Assembly: GCA_026874595.1 (NCBI GenBank)
Contig: CM049308.1
Span: 11,993,501-12,057,500 of the forward strand
Reading direction: 5' to 3'
Length of the DNA stretch: 64,000 nucleotides
Source: Sipunculus nudus
Taxonomy: Eukaryota > Annelida > Sipuncula > Golfingiida > Sipunculidae
The position numbers and the translations under genes were made by a program. Below the pieces are notes generated by a model. The model saw only the letters and a program-made list of their open reading frames with translations. It ran no database searches and had not been told where the DNA came from. Shown piece after piece: positions 22,160-33,973 of this stretch. The stretch's first letter is position 1, and every line of letters begins with the position of its first letter.

Positions 22160-23335
22160 AAGTTTTCTAGACTTCAGGACTTTTTTAAGGGGCGCTTTGA
22201 CCAAAAAGGGGTTCTGGTGCCCTTGTTCAGGGCTTTGGTTGAACCAGTGGTCAAACCAAGCTCAACCAAAAACGGTTGTTGGTTCTGCACTGACAGAAGG
22301 TTGGATTTTAGGCCTTCATACAAAATCACAGTTCCATGGCCAGTACATCTGTAGACATGGCCCCGGATAAAATACAAGTGTAATTGGGCATTGTGTGCAA
22401 ATGGGTTGAAACCAAGTTGCATCAGGGTAATGTTGCCTTGAAAAACATAAAACCACAACAAGCTTAATAGGGAAATTTGGATAAACCATCTCATTGTCGG
22501 TCTTGAAATCTGTTAACCAACTTTAAAAAAAAAAACAAGGGACCTACGGGTCACAGCACTCAGCTGTTATATATGATAAAAAAATATGATTTAGAAATGA
22601 GGCACATGCTGGTTTTGTGTGGTAATAAGTATAAGCTGTATTATGAGTTGTTGTTGTTTGGCTTATGTATGATTTTGATAGTACCTTAGGAGACAGAGAA
22701 GAGAATTGATTTCATTTATTTTATTAACAAATGGAGTACTATTGTCACACAGATTTTGACTTGGCCATATAACTTATAAGCAGAACATATAATATAAGAG
22801 TTTAACTATTTATTAAAAAAATTACAAATATTGTCCCAGATATTATTTTTATTAACAAGGCCTACAGGCCTAATGCGAACCTGTGCAAATGGATATACAC
22901 CTGGTATAACGCTTCAATGCTGAACCACTACTTTTCATATATAAGAACAATGCAAGTACTAAACATTTTGAACAATACACAAACATCACTGCTGAAATTC
23001 TGGCATGGGTGCACACAACACAAAAATTATTGTAGGTGGCACCACCAGTCTTGTATACGACAAAGCTATTTGACATGTATAAATATGCCCAATTTCAGGC
23101 TGATATATCAAATTCCTCCTTAGAATTAAGCAATACACTTTGCAGAAGTCATTGTAGATGGCGACACCTGTCTTGTGAACGAGAAAGCCATTAAAGACAC
23201 ATAGACAGGTCAGAATATCAGGCCTTGAGTCTGATGCACCGGGCTGACCAGGCTTTGCACTGAGTGAACTCTTGACCTGCACCTGGCTAGACTGAGTGAA
23301 CTTTTGACCTGTACTTGGCTGCACTGAATGAACAT

Positions 23336-23415
23336 GAGGTGATCACATGATACTCATGAGGTGATCACATGCTACCCATGAAATGATCACATGCTGCCCA
23401 TGAGGTGATCACATG
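23336..23415. repeat. Short tandem repeat with TGATCA palindromes
   Basis: Four copies of a ~26-28 bp unit (ATGAGGTGATCACATG plus a variable tail). The palindrome GTGATCAC/ATGATCAC lies in each. Confidence 0.85.
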
Positions 23416-24195
23416 CCTTGTTTTTGGCTGCACTGATTGAACTCTTGGCCTAAATCTGGCTGCACTGAATGAACTCTTGATCTGTTGCCAAATCTGAAAC
23501 AGTTGGCAGTTTCTCAACCTATTCAAGAAACATACACAATCTTGGCCTGTTACGTAACTCTGCTAAAATTTATCCAACACAAACCATTTGAACAAACTTG
23601 AGAAGGCTCGTCTCTGGGATCATTTCTGTAAATTATTGAACAATTTGGCTGGACTCTTTACAAGAAGAAGAAGTTTTTATCAGCTTTTTCCCTGTAAAAT
23701 CTAAGTAAATGCGATAGGGAAAATAAGCAGAATCCATCAACATTTGATATGTGACTGATAATTGCATAAAATTTGGGGATGGTAGCTCCTGCTATTCCTG
23801 AGAAATGATATGTAATATCATAAATCTACATTTTTAAAAGCTTTTAAAAAGCATTCTTGTCAATATTTTCCATAGATATTCTAAAATCTAAATGTCTAGA
23901 GGCATGATGTAATGGATGTTGATAAACTGGTGCTAGGCTAGATGTATCTGCTTCACACAGCTAACATATATGGTAAAATGACTCAATTCAATCTTTATAA
24001 TTCAGCCAAAATTCATTTTTTTGAACCATAAAAGACAATTATTATTAGAATGATTCAGGGAATTATTCTTGCAAAATATTAAACAAACTGGCCTCAGTAT
24101 CATCAGTCGAAAAACGTTTTGTAGGTTTATAACTCATATGGGAAAATACAGCAAAATGGCTTCCCATAACTCAGCCAAAAATCATTGAACCAAAA

Positions 24196-24920
24196 CCATT
24201 TGAACAAACTTGAATTATCAACTTCTAAGGATAATTAATGTGTGAGATTTAAGAATTTGGCCCAGTGGTTTTTGAGAAGAAGATTTTTGTAGCCACTTAG
24301 CTTACATTGGCTGTCATGGCATATGACTAAATTAAGCTTCCCATAACTCAGCCAAAAGTCACTGAACTGAGACCATTTGAACAAACTTGAATTATCAACA
24401 TCTAAGGATAATTAATGTGTGAGATTTAAGAATTTGGTCCAGTGGTTTTTGAGAAGAAGATTTTTGTAGCCACTTAGCTTACATTGGCTGTCATGGCATA
24501 TGACTAAATTAAGCTTCCCATAACTCAGCCAAAAGTCACTGAACTGAGACCATTTGAACAAACTTGAATTATCAACATCTAAGGATAATTAATGTGTGAG
24601 ATTTAAGAATTTGGTCCAGTGGTTTTTGAGAAGAAGATTTTTGTAGCCACTTAGCTTACACGGGCTGTTATGGCACATGACTAAATTCAGCTTCCCATAA
24701 CTCAGCCAAAAGTCACTGAACTGAGACCATTTGAACAAACTTGAATTATCAACATCTAAGGATAATTAATGTGTGAGATTTAAGAATTTGGCCCAGTGGT
24801 TTTCGAGAAGAAGATTTTTGTAGCCACTTAGCTAAAATGGGCTGTTATGGCATATGACTTAATTCAGCTTCCCATAACTTAGCCAAAAGTCACTGAACTG
24901 AGACCATTTGAACAATCTTC
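24196..24920. repeat. 177-bp tandem repeat array
   Basis: CCATTTGAACAA recurs at 24196, 24373, 24550, 24727 and 24904, always 177 bp apart. The middle units are almost identical. Diverged single relatives flank the array (near 23585 and 25222), so it expanded inside the element. Confidence 0.95.
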
Positions 24921-27826
24921 AGAAAGCACTACCCTAGGATCATTTCTGTGCGATATTCAACAATTAGGCCATTTCGTTTCAGAGAAGAAGTTATTTGTAG
25001 CTGTATGTATGATACGGGCACTGATGACCCCCGTACAAAAAAGGCCGATGCAGGTGGCGCCACCAATACCTAAATTTCAGATATGACTCATGTGACCAAC
25101 ATTGGCATAAAATTTGGTGGTAATAGCTTAAGCCATTTCTGAGATTGTAATTTTAGTATGCTTTTTTGGACAGATGACTAAGTTCAACTTCCTGTAACTC
25201 GGCCAAAAATCACCAAACTTAAACCATTCGAACAAACTTGAGAGAGATTGTTCCAGGGATCATTTCTGTGAAATATTGGACAATTTGGTTGAACAGTTTT
25301 GGAGAAGATTTTTAAAGGTTTTTTAGCTTTTTCCCTATAAAATTTAAGAAAATGCAGTTAGCCAAAAAATAAGCAAAATCCGATAGAGTTTTTCAGATGA
25401 CTAATATTTTGCATAAAATTTCGTTATGCTAATTCTTGCCGTTTTCAATATAGTATGGGTTAACGTACAGACGACGGACGACGGCCGATGGATGCCTGAC
25501 GAGGCCACACCATCGCATAAGCTCACAGGTTCGCTAAAAATAATAAGAGAATTGTATGATTTTTAAAATGAAATATAACTGAAATGATTACTAAAATAAT
25601 ATTAAAGAATATATTCATGAATGCATTCATGAATACATTTGGAAAGTATTTGCACTGGTATTCATATACTTTCATTTTTACCTGAATTCCCATTCTTTAT
25701 GCAAGAAATTTTATAATGGAGTACATATTCATATTCGTATTTAAATACAATTGCAAAGTATTCCCACCATGTCTGGTATTTATTCAGTTTTCACCAAAAA
25801 ATGGTGTTGAGAATCCAGAATGTACAAACTTCACACATTTAAATAATGATCATAAGTACCTGGTTTTATGGCTTATATTAAAAAAAATAAATGTGATATA
25901 TTCATTTTGGACTAATTTCACATCAATGTACACACTAGACACAGTAGGAATCTAGATTAATATTATCAACTGCATCTTTGTCTATCATTAATATCCTTCA
26001 TATGATCCCTAATGATTAGTAATGAATAATATGATTTACTTTTTTATTATTAAAATTGAACTGAAAAATGCCATAGGTGACTGCATGGTGTTATTTGGAA
26101 TATTTGACATTCTATCCATCGATACAAGATTCTAATATCATCAGTAACTGCTAGTTAATTCCCTATTATTATAAACTAACAAATTCCTTTTCTATTTTTT
26201 TTAATTTGTTATTAAAAACCAATAAAAATTGATTAATTTATTGTTTATTGTTATGTTGTTAGTTAAAACTACTAGATGAGTTGGGTTGGACACCTGGATC
26301 AACTGTGGCTGGCCATAAGCTGCCTGGCTGCCCCAGTATATGCCTCGCCTCAACTTACAGGTGACTCAAGAGTGGCTGGAGAGAGCCAAGGTCTGACATG
26401 GTCTCATAAAAACATTAATAAAAGCTACAATTTTTGGCCAATTTCATTCAGCTTTCTAAACTAAAAAGCTGAAATCCTTATGTGTGCATGATATGAAAAT
26501 TATATAAACAGAGCTCACATGAAACAAAAGTGAAATGGTCAAAGTTGGGCAAAATTTAAGGTACTAATTTTATATTTATACTAATAACTTATAAAATTAA
26601 AAAAATTCAGAACTATTTTGGGAAATCAATTGAATCTTGATTAGATAATGTTACATCCCTGACAAAAAAATCTCTAGCTTCAGCAAGCCCCTTGTTGAGG
26701 GAGTAAATATATTTCTTGATTTTTTACAAAGTGCATTATGTTTGGGCCCATAACTTAAAACAATTACACAATACTGACATCATTTCTGGCATGTGCACAG
26801 AGAATGTATAGAAAAACATGTATATTATATATGATTAAAGTCAGATCAGTGGTTTTGATATTAGGCTGTATTGAAATGTAACAATGGGTTTTTAATTGAA
26901 AAATGAAGTTTTTCATTAACATCTCAAAGGCATTAAGTCCTAGCGACCAAAATCTTGGCATGATAGGGGATTTTGGAGACATCTAATTGTATGCCAATTT
27001 TTACGAACTGAGAGCTTAAGCTGGGGAGCTGAGCTCTTGCAAACTGCATAACACTTGCCTGATGTAAACAATATGTTACATGGTGCTTGAAAACTTGAAT
27101 AAAATCTACAGTTTTTGATCAACTGGTTTCAAATTTTTGGTGTTAACAGACAAAATGCTAACAATAACATGATGTGAAAATTAAATCCACAGTACTTACA
27201 GTAAAAAAAAGTGCCATGGTCAAAGTTGGGCAAAATTTAAGGTACCAATTTTTTATTTTTATTGATATTTTTCTTAAATTATATAATACAGACATAATTT
27301 CAGGCATGTATATAGGAACTATATAGAGGAATATTTATGGTAAATATGAGGAAAAACAGATGAGTGGTTTTTATATTAGGCAGCCCTGAAGTGTGAAAAT
27401 AGGTTTTTAATAAAAAATTGAGGTTTTTCCTTAATTTCTCAAAGGAACAAAGTAGCAAAGACCCAGTTTTCGGCTTGGTAGGAGATCTTGGGGACATCTA
27501 ACACTATGCCGAATTTTGGATTCCTAGGTCTTACGGTTTCAAAACGTGCCACATCTACGGACGGACAGACGGACGGACGACGGACAATGGACCACGACTA
27601 TAGCTCAGATAACTTATAGTCAGCTGAGCTTAAAAACCTGCATATATTTTTAGGAAATGTGACAAATGTTGACATTGATTTCGTCTTTACCAAGGTGACA
27701 TTTTGTTTTTGTGTTTTAGTGCAATCTAGCAACCAGCTTCTGTTCACAACCAACCAACCAACTTGTCGAAATGTACCTTCTAAAGGCTAGGGTTCGTCAT
27801 TAGTCTTACCAGTCCAGGGTTTGACC

Positions 27827-28733
27827 ACCCTTATTAAGTAATAGGTCAAATTTTGCTCCCACCTTATTCCCGCTCCATCCACCTCTAATGACATCAAGAC
27901 TTTAAGAGCGAGTATAAAATCTGGTCTACATGGAAGAGGTTATGAGTGTATACGGATAGACGTAATGATGTTTAGAAATCATGTAATGGAGAATAGGCAT
28001 GTCAATGTCATATCACCAGGCATGTCATGGCTTATGTTGATTACTACTAATTAGCCGCCGACGTCGACACAACAGGTTTCAGGTATCTGTTGCGTCGCCA
28101 GACCACCAAAGGGCTTACTGGGGATATTGAACGATACAATCTGTTACTCTTAGAAAGAAAATTAAATAAAAATATTTCCGATGGTTTTAGCAGACCAATG
28201 TTCACATAATGGTGTATGTCGAAAGGCCTGTAACAAAAAATAACCATTCTGGAAAGCATGAAGCACATGTAGATCAACAACTGATAGTATTTGTCCAGAG
28301 AGAATTGAAGCATTAAGAGCCCCGGTAGACATCTTGCAATTGGTGGCAGTCCTGTATAAGGCTTTAGGCCTGTGTACTATTATGTTCATATTTTAACTTC
28401 CTTGGTGCATAATAGGGCTGAGAACAGAACAGTAATGTTTTCTAGTGGTCAAATATACAATACACATAGATGTACTGAACATTAATCAGTGGATATATGT
28501 TAAATCTCACAGTTATTTATGGAGTGTTATAATTACAGTTAACTGCAGGTGCAATCTATGGACTCCACAATGCGTCAGTCACTGAAAAAAAGCAATTGAG
28601 GAGTTCATTCTTATGGGCTAACTACTAATATGAGTCGGTCCAGTCAGTTTAGACCCATCTTGGAAATGAGGACTGGATTCTAAGCGGTAACAAAGTGGTA
28701 GCAAAATTTGAATTATTATTTAATAAGAATAGG
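27827..28733. mobile_element. Element with AT-rich terminal inverted repeats
   Basis: The left end, CCCTTATTAAGTAATAGGTC then AAATTTTGCTCCCACC, pairs in inverse with the right end (GTGGTAGCAAAATTTG then TTATTTAATAAGAATAGGG). Similar ends bound the element at 51310-51653. No coding capacity recognised. Confidence 0.6.
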
Positions 28734-31039
28734 GACGTATTAGGGCTGGACCAATTCTTTTCCTTAATCCTGGAGGCTGGACCCGTCCCTGTTCTACATA
28801 CGACGTAATTCTGTTAATAAACTTTCATTAAAAGGTAACAGTCCCTAGCATCTGCGGGCATCAGGGATTAACTGGTCTGACAGATCAGATCTTTGAGGTC
28901 ATCCCTGTCAGATTCACAGAGACTCGGCCTATGACTATGAGCAGAGGAGACCGACCGGAATTCCCCCATCCCTCTGCCCCATCTCATCGGGCGATCCCGG
29001 CGTCTCAAGTTAAACCGCAACTCCACATGCAAATTTGCACACTGAATGCTGTATTTTTTAAATATGATATCTAGATTTATATATTTACCTTTGATCTAAT
29101 GATCACCCTGATCTGTCATCTAAACTTTTTAAATTTTCGTCCATTGAGTTTTCGCGGCATAGTCCGAAACCAAAACAGTAAGGTCAAGGTTGCTGCGGCT
29201 CCTCTCCGCGCAGTTTGCAATATTAACAATATTTTGTAGTGTCACACCGGTATACCTTATAATTTTCATAACCATATAAAAACCTAAAAATTTGATGTAA
29301 TGTATTGCATCAGACCCCTAATAATCTATACCATTATTTCTTTTATAGTTTTCTCATGTTCTCCATTGGAGATTTTAAAGTTGCTTGACTGGAGAGTTCC
29401 TGCTTTCAAATCACAAATAAACAGAGGATTCTCAGATTTCGCGTACAACGGTGCCGCATTCCGCCACGGGAATGTGCAATATGCATGTAACATGATGTAT
29501 GTCGAATATAATTAATGTGGTAAATTCTTAGACATAAACAAATTTATGTTCTCGGTCAGGAATTCTGATCGCTCTTGGAACCTTACATTTTCACGGGAAT
29601 ATGCTAAGGATATTTCCCCACTTTAAATTAAGCCTACTTTAATTTAATTAAGTCAAAGTCGGCCTTATAAAGTCTAATACAAATCAATTAAAAAACTAGT
29701 TGAGTATAACTTAAATAAAATAAATTTATTTTCATAAAATTTGCACATTCTTGTAACTTAAAAAATTAGTCCAATATATCAATTGTAATTACATAATTAT
29801 ATATCACACTGAAATGAAAAGAAAAATTAATTTATCTGCGTATTCCAAATATATCATGCTGCTTCCAGTGTAGAAATATGTCTACACATAAAAGAAGATA
29901 ATAAAGAAGAATTAAAGAAGAAGATATATCACTGCAAATGAGAGGATTAGAAATATTATCATGAAAACTTACTTAATACAAAAAACTACTTAGTACTGAC
30001 CCTAATGGGTTCCCTAACAGAAAACACCATATACAGCACGTGAGCCAAATTATAGAAAATAATAAAAAAAAAAAATGAACACGGAATATGCAGCCAGTCG
30101 ATTGTGGGTACAAATTATCAATAATTTATATTCACTGTTTTGATGTATTTTTCTTATCATACTATATGCTAAGAGGGTCCGGAAATTCAAATATTTTCCC
30201 TTTCACATTTATATATTTGTAGGGAAAATATTTTTTTTCTTTTATAAATATTGATATATTTGTAGATATTTACCGTTAAAATTGATTGAGGCAGGAAACA
30301 GTTTTTGGAATAGAATTCTAATTATTTCATTCATCATATATTTAACTTGGATAAAGGATCTCTGAGAGCCCATATAAGTTTTTTTAACTGTTCATATTCT
30401 ATTCGACGAGATATTATCACAAGGCCATGCATGCAATCACAAACCTTTCCGGGCCCTGGCCCTGGAACATAAGCATCCCTGCATGCAGGGGATGATGAGG
30501 CTATTGTCCAACCTTAAAAAAAATTTTGGCAATTGGTCAACATTTCTGCCTTGCTCGAGATGGCATATAGGCCAGTCATCATGCCCTGCTAAGGGGTTCA
30601 TGTAAAACGACATAATTCGGAACCTCTTGGAAGTACCATATTTTAATATTTTAATTATTACCATTAGCTCAAGGACTGGCAGTATTGTATGTTTCGGATA
30701 GTCCTGAAATATTCTAAATTCAGACATGTTTCTTCATTTAAAACTAAATTGCTGTGTGTTTCATTTCATTTATTGGGGAATTCCTACAACACCTCAATTA
30801 TTGTTTGCATGTTACTAAAGTCAGTTAGGTAAAGGTGGGTCTATAAATCCGCGCAGTGACGCGATGGTTACTGTGGATAAATATAAAAAAAAACAGAACA
30901 CACATACACCCTTACAAACACACCCACACACACATATATATATATTTATATATAAGTTCATAAAATACAACTTATTGCAGCTCTTCTTTTATGTATCGAT
31001 CACCTTGATCGTGGAATGGCAACCAAACTCTTTCAGTAA

Positions 31040-31143
<104 letters not shown>

Positions 31144-31202
31144 CTCGTAATTTCGTAAAGTCTCGGCTTTTCAAACCACGCCGTTAGCTTCATTCTAACC
31201 AC

Positions 31203-31250
31203 ATTCACCTGATGATCGGGTCGCATCCCGTGAAACAGACTGTTGTGAAT
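31203..31250 (+). ncRNA. Hammerhead-ribozyme-like motif (type I, minimal stem III)
   Basis: All core parts are present in order. Stem I is ATTCAC (31203-31208) with GTGAAT (31245-31250). The core CTGATGA is at 31209-31215. Stem II is CGGG/CCCG (31217-31220, 31227-31230) with a 6-nt loop. GAA is at 31232, stem III is ACA/TGT (31235-31237, 31241-31243) with loop GAC, and the cleavage base is T at 31244. The base pair next to the core in stem II is T-T instead of the usual G-C, which may weaken activity. Such tiny-stem-III hammerheads are known in Penelope-like elements of animals, and this copy sits between two TA microsatellites. Confidence 0.65.
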
Positions 31251-31274
31251 TAACAGTGTTGTTTTTCTTCAGAG

Positions 31275-31275
<1 letters not shown>

Positions 31276-31325
<50 letters not shown>
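31276..31325. repeat. (TA)n microsatellite
   Basis: About 25 TA repeats follow TTCTTCAGAGT, 25 bp after the hammerhead-like fold. Confidence 0.97.
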
Positions 31326-31329
<4 letters not shown>

Positions 31330-32447
31330 CACTTCAGCATTTGCATTTAAAAATTCATGAATATCTAACAGTTACAGGCTGATATAATGCAAGTTTTCTT
31401 TTGTTTTCATGCGAATACAGGGAGATATATGGAGTGTGTAGAATAATGTGCTGATCACGGCTTATATTAACCCCATTTCGTTCCTTTGACATTCGAAAGT
31501 TTAAGATCGACCAGCCAATCGGTAGTGTTTTTACTATATTTTCTAACAACACCCACCCTGTGCGAGAAAAATTTAAGTTTGTGTTAACCACTCTGCATGT
31601 TGTTTGATTTTCTTTCCGCATGAACACAAGCATGGCTCGCAGTTTAGGGTTGGAAGTGACTCGTTACCAGATTTTCAGTTTGTTTTGCGAGTTCACGTGT
31701 ATTCTTCTGTGTTTATTCCTAATTCGTAGTCAAATGTTATGATTAACTTCTGCTCGCCACGACATCAGGGCGAAATTATGGGTGGCCGTTACAGTACGTT
31801 CCCCCGTATATGGCTTGTATCACGACTCGGGCCAGGCTTACCAGCCCAATATAAATACCAACTGAGTCGTGTATTTACGGCTATAGGCTTAAACACACTG
31901 GGGTTTACCCAATTCAATCGTTCAACGTTAAGTCATTTCCAATTCTTTTAATTGTTTTTGGAAAATATCATTTACAATTTATTTAAAAGTTTTTATTCAG
32001 TTCAAATACGATAATCAATTTAAAAAAGTTGCAATCTCTTGGTAAAGAGACATTTCTTGGGCAAGTGTGTTGAGATAGAATTGAGTAAGAGGGAATAAGT
32101 AGAATGAATGTGGCGTTCTACATATAATGCTTGGACATTGCAATCCAAATTTATTCACCATATATCACACTGATGTACATTACAAATGTTATATCAGTTC
32201 ATTTTTATTTTAATATTTATATTGTGTTGTTAAAATCTCTTTGAATCTAGACTCTCGTTTGTTAAACAGTTTAAAACCCATTCATATCAGCCTATGGACT
32301 TTCAATTCATTTAATTTTTTTTTATTAAATATATCTGTTAATTTAAGTTTATTTTCCCTTATTAATTAAGTTATATTCCGATTCAATCCATATTTTATTA
32401 CAGGTCCGAAACATAGATTATTTACTCTTTTGCTAGGGCAGAATTTT

Positions 32448-32449
<2 letters not shown>

Positions 32450-32488
<39 letters not shown>
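32450..32488. repeat. (AT)n microsatellite
   Basis: About 19 AT repeats. Confidence 0.95.
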
Positions 32489-32490
<2 letters not shown>

Positions 32491-33165
32491 CTGTTTTACT
32501 TATAATTTGCTAGTGAATTTTATCTTATCTTTATAGAGGTCCTGCAGATACCTTCAATAATTCTTATTATCTAAACTTTAAAAAAATGCAGATTATAATT
32601 GCAAATGGCTGTTATACAAACAGGGAAGCGCACTCATATGAGGAAATGTATCGTAGTTTTTTTTTTTTTTACTTTATTTTAAGAATATACGTTTCTGCTA
32701 CAGATGATGATACTAATTATCCATTTGATAAAAATATATAGTGCATGATATAATTTCACGAAGAGTTGAAACCATCTGTATAATAATGAAGAATGGTATG
32801 ATCTTTTATGATCGGATATACATACTATAATGATCGTTAATTGATTTAATACGCATTAGATGATCTATCGAAGTGCTTTTCTCTAAAAATAACTATTTAC
32901 CTTTATCAATTATACATCTACATATTATTCTAACGTATCAGAATCCGTGTCACAAAAATGCTTTGATTTATTGGTGAGTTTTTTTTTTCAAATACACATT
33001 GATACACTAAATTAGATATAAAAAATACAAATAATATTAAGCCATTCATGTCGTTTACATATCTCGTATATATATTCGTATTTAAACTTTGTGAAATTAT
33101 GTAATTCATACATCGATAGCTTTATCTCTTCACGGGAATGGATATCATAATGATGATTTATGATG

Positions 33166-33206
<41 letters not shown>
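33166..33206. repeat. (ATA)n microsatellite
   Basis: About 13 trinucleotide repeats; gives a spurious poly-isoleucine frame on minus. Confidence 0.95.
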
Positions 33207-33208
<2 letters not shown>

Positions 33209-33269
33209 TAAATACTCTCAGTATCACTACTATTATTACTACTAATCAGCTAACGGTTATTATAATATT

Positions 33270-33481
33270 CAGGGGCGGATCCGGGATTTAGGAAAAGGGG
33301 GGATCCAACCCAGGAGGACAAATGAAAATCCTAAAAAAAAGGTCATCATCAGGTCTGGAAAAATGAGGGTCCATGCAGGCCGAAAAATTACGTCTAAAAC
33401 CCCTTAAAAAAAAGTTGCTTCGGGTGAAAAAGGGGGGGGGGGGGTCCGGACCCCCTGGACCCCCCCCTGGATCCGCTTCTG
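33270..33481. mobile_element. MITE with CAGGGGCGGATCC ends
   Basis: The left end is CAGGGGCGGATCCGGG and the right end, reverse-complemented, CAGAAGCGGATCCAGGGGG. The CAGGGG start resembles hAT ends, but no clean 8-bp duplication is visible. A run of G/C near the right end (33432-33470) is itself palindromic (GGGTCCGGACCCC). Confidence 0.75.
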
Positions 33482-33759
33482 ATACTGACTAAATGTGGCT
33501 ATTTATGGAATTGCAATAGCTATATATGTATATGTAGTAGATTATGAATTTGTACGAGGTTATAAATCTCCAAGAAAATACTTGTGCCCTCTATGGTTTC
33601 GTTCTTAGGTCAAGGTTGGCCAGCTGAACGCACAGTGTGCGACTTCACGATGGTGAAAGAGATCTTGTAAACAAATTTTTCTCTGCGTCATTATTCGCGA
33701 TTCTGACCAACAAACATTGAAAAAAAGTTGACAATAAAGACGCTTTACAGGGAGCGAAA

Positions 33760-33973
33760 ATGGGCTCATCAAAGAAACATAAAGATCGGGACAGGGATAG
33801 GGAACACAAGAAAAAGAAACGTCACCGTTCCAGGTCGCGATCCAGGGAACGACACAGCAGACGAGAATCCAGCAGGAAGCACAAACGGGGACACTCAGAG
33901 GACGATGACGTTACAGCAGGTGCCCCGCCACCTTCAAGGCCCAAGGAAGAATCAAGGGACAACAATGATGAAG
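33760..33973 (+). CDS. SART1: SART1 exon 1, RS-like N-terminus
   Basis: 214 nt, residues 1-72. [16 protein letters not shown] then RS/RE/KR-rich sequence and an acidic patch (HSEDDD). This kind of tract is a nuclear-targeting and phosphorylation region in the family. The GTAATA donor leaves phase 1. A CAG at 33748-33750 could end a 5' UTR intron. Confidence 0.95.

Larger units (their letters stand above)
20503..22533. other. Intergenic region upstream of KNL2
   Basis: An upstream non-coding KNL2 exon is expected somewhere to the right of 20503 but was not located. The 21245-21430 part resembles the cores at 51370-51570 and 34590-34760 (TGTCA-TC-AAAGAAATGTAACAACATTGGCTC text split by variants). 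A fold-back element lies at 21785-22085 and C runs at 22133-22159. No gene. Confidence 0.55.
22855..25535 (-). mobile_element. Helentron-like element F nested in E, with 177-bp array
   Basis: The E copy at 46.1 kb has the uninterrupted target, so the borders are firm. On minus, F begins TAGCGAACCTGTGAGC at 25535 and ends GCACAGGTTCGCA (its inverse), then GGCC-TGTA-GGCC and TTGT at 22855. The flanks rejoin as T|T with no duplication. Inside are the 177-bp array (24196-24904), a ~27-bp repeat around TGATCACATG (23336-23415) and GGTGGCGCCACC at 25053. Open frames are short. Confidence 0.88.
22534..27633 (-). mobile_element. Large Helentron-like element E, left copy, interrupted by F
   Basis: Read on minus, the 5' end (27633) is TTAAGCTCAGCTGAC with an inverted arm GTTATCTGAGCT; the 3' end is CAGCTGAGTGCTGTGACCC, GTAGGTC, CCTTGTT. 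The same ends and order occur in the inverted copy at 41094-46482. Shared marker blocks include GTTATGGGCCCAAACATAATGCA and the segment with CATTCATGAATGCATTCATG-like text near 25616. Element F (22855-25535) is inserted in it. Net length is about 2.4 kb, shorter than the right copy because fewer internal units remain. No transposase or Rep/helicase frame is visible. Confidence 0.85.

Noticed and set aside
21815-22354. 179-codon frame with a poly-proline run
   Set aside because: Lies over a fold-back element and the poly-C tract; composition comes from the repeat.
22855-22860. TAA target duplication (Harbinger-type) for element F
   Set aside because: The empty site also fits plain T|T insertion, and the asymmetric inverted ends and hairpin fit the Helentron plan better.
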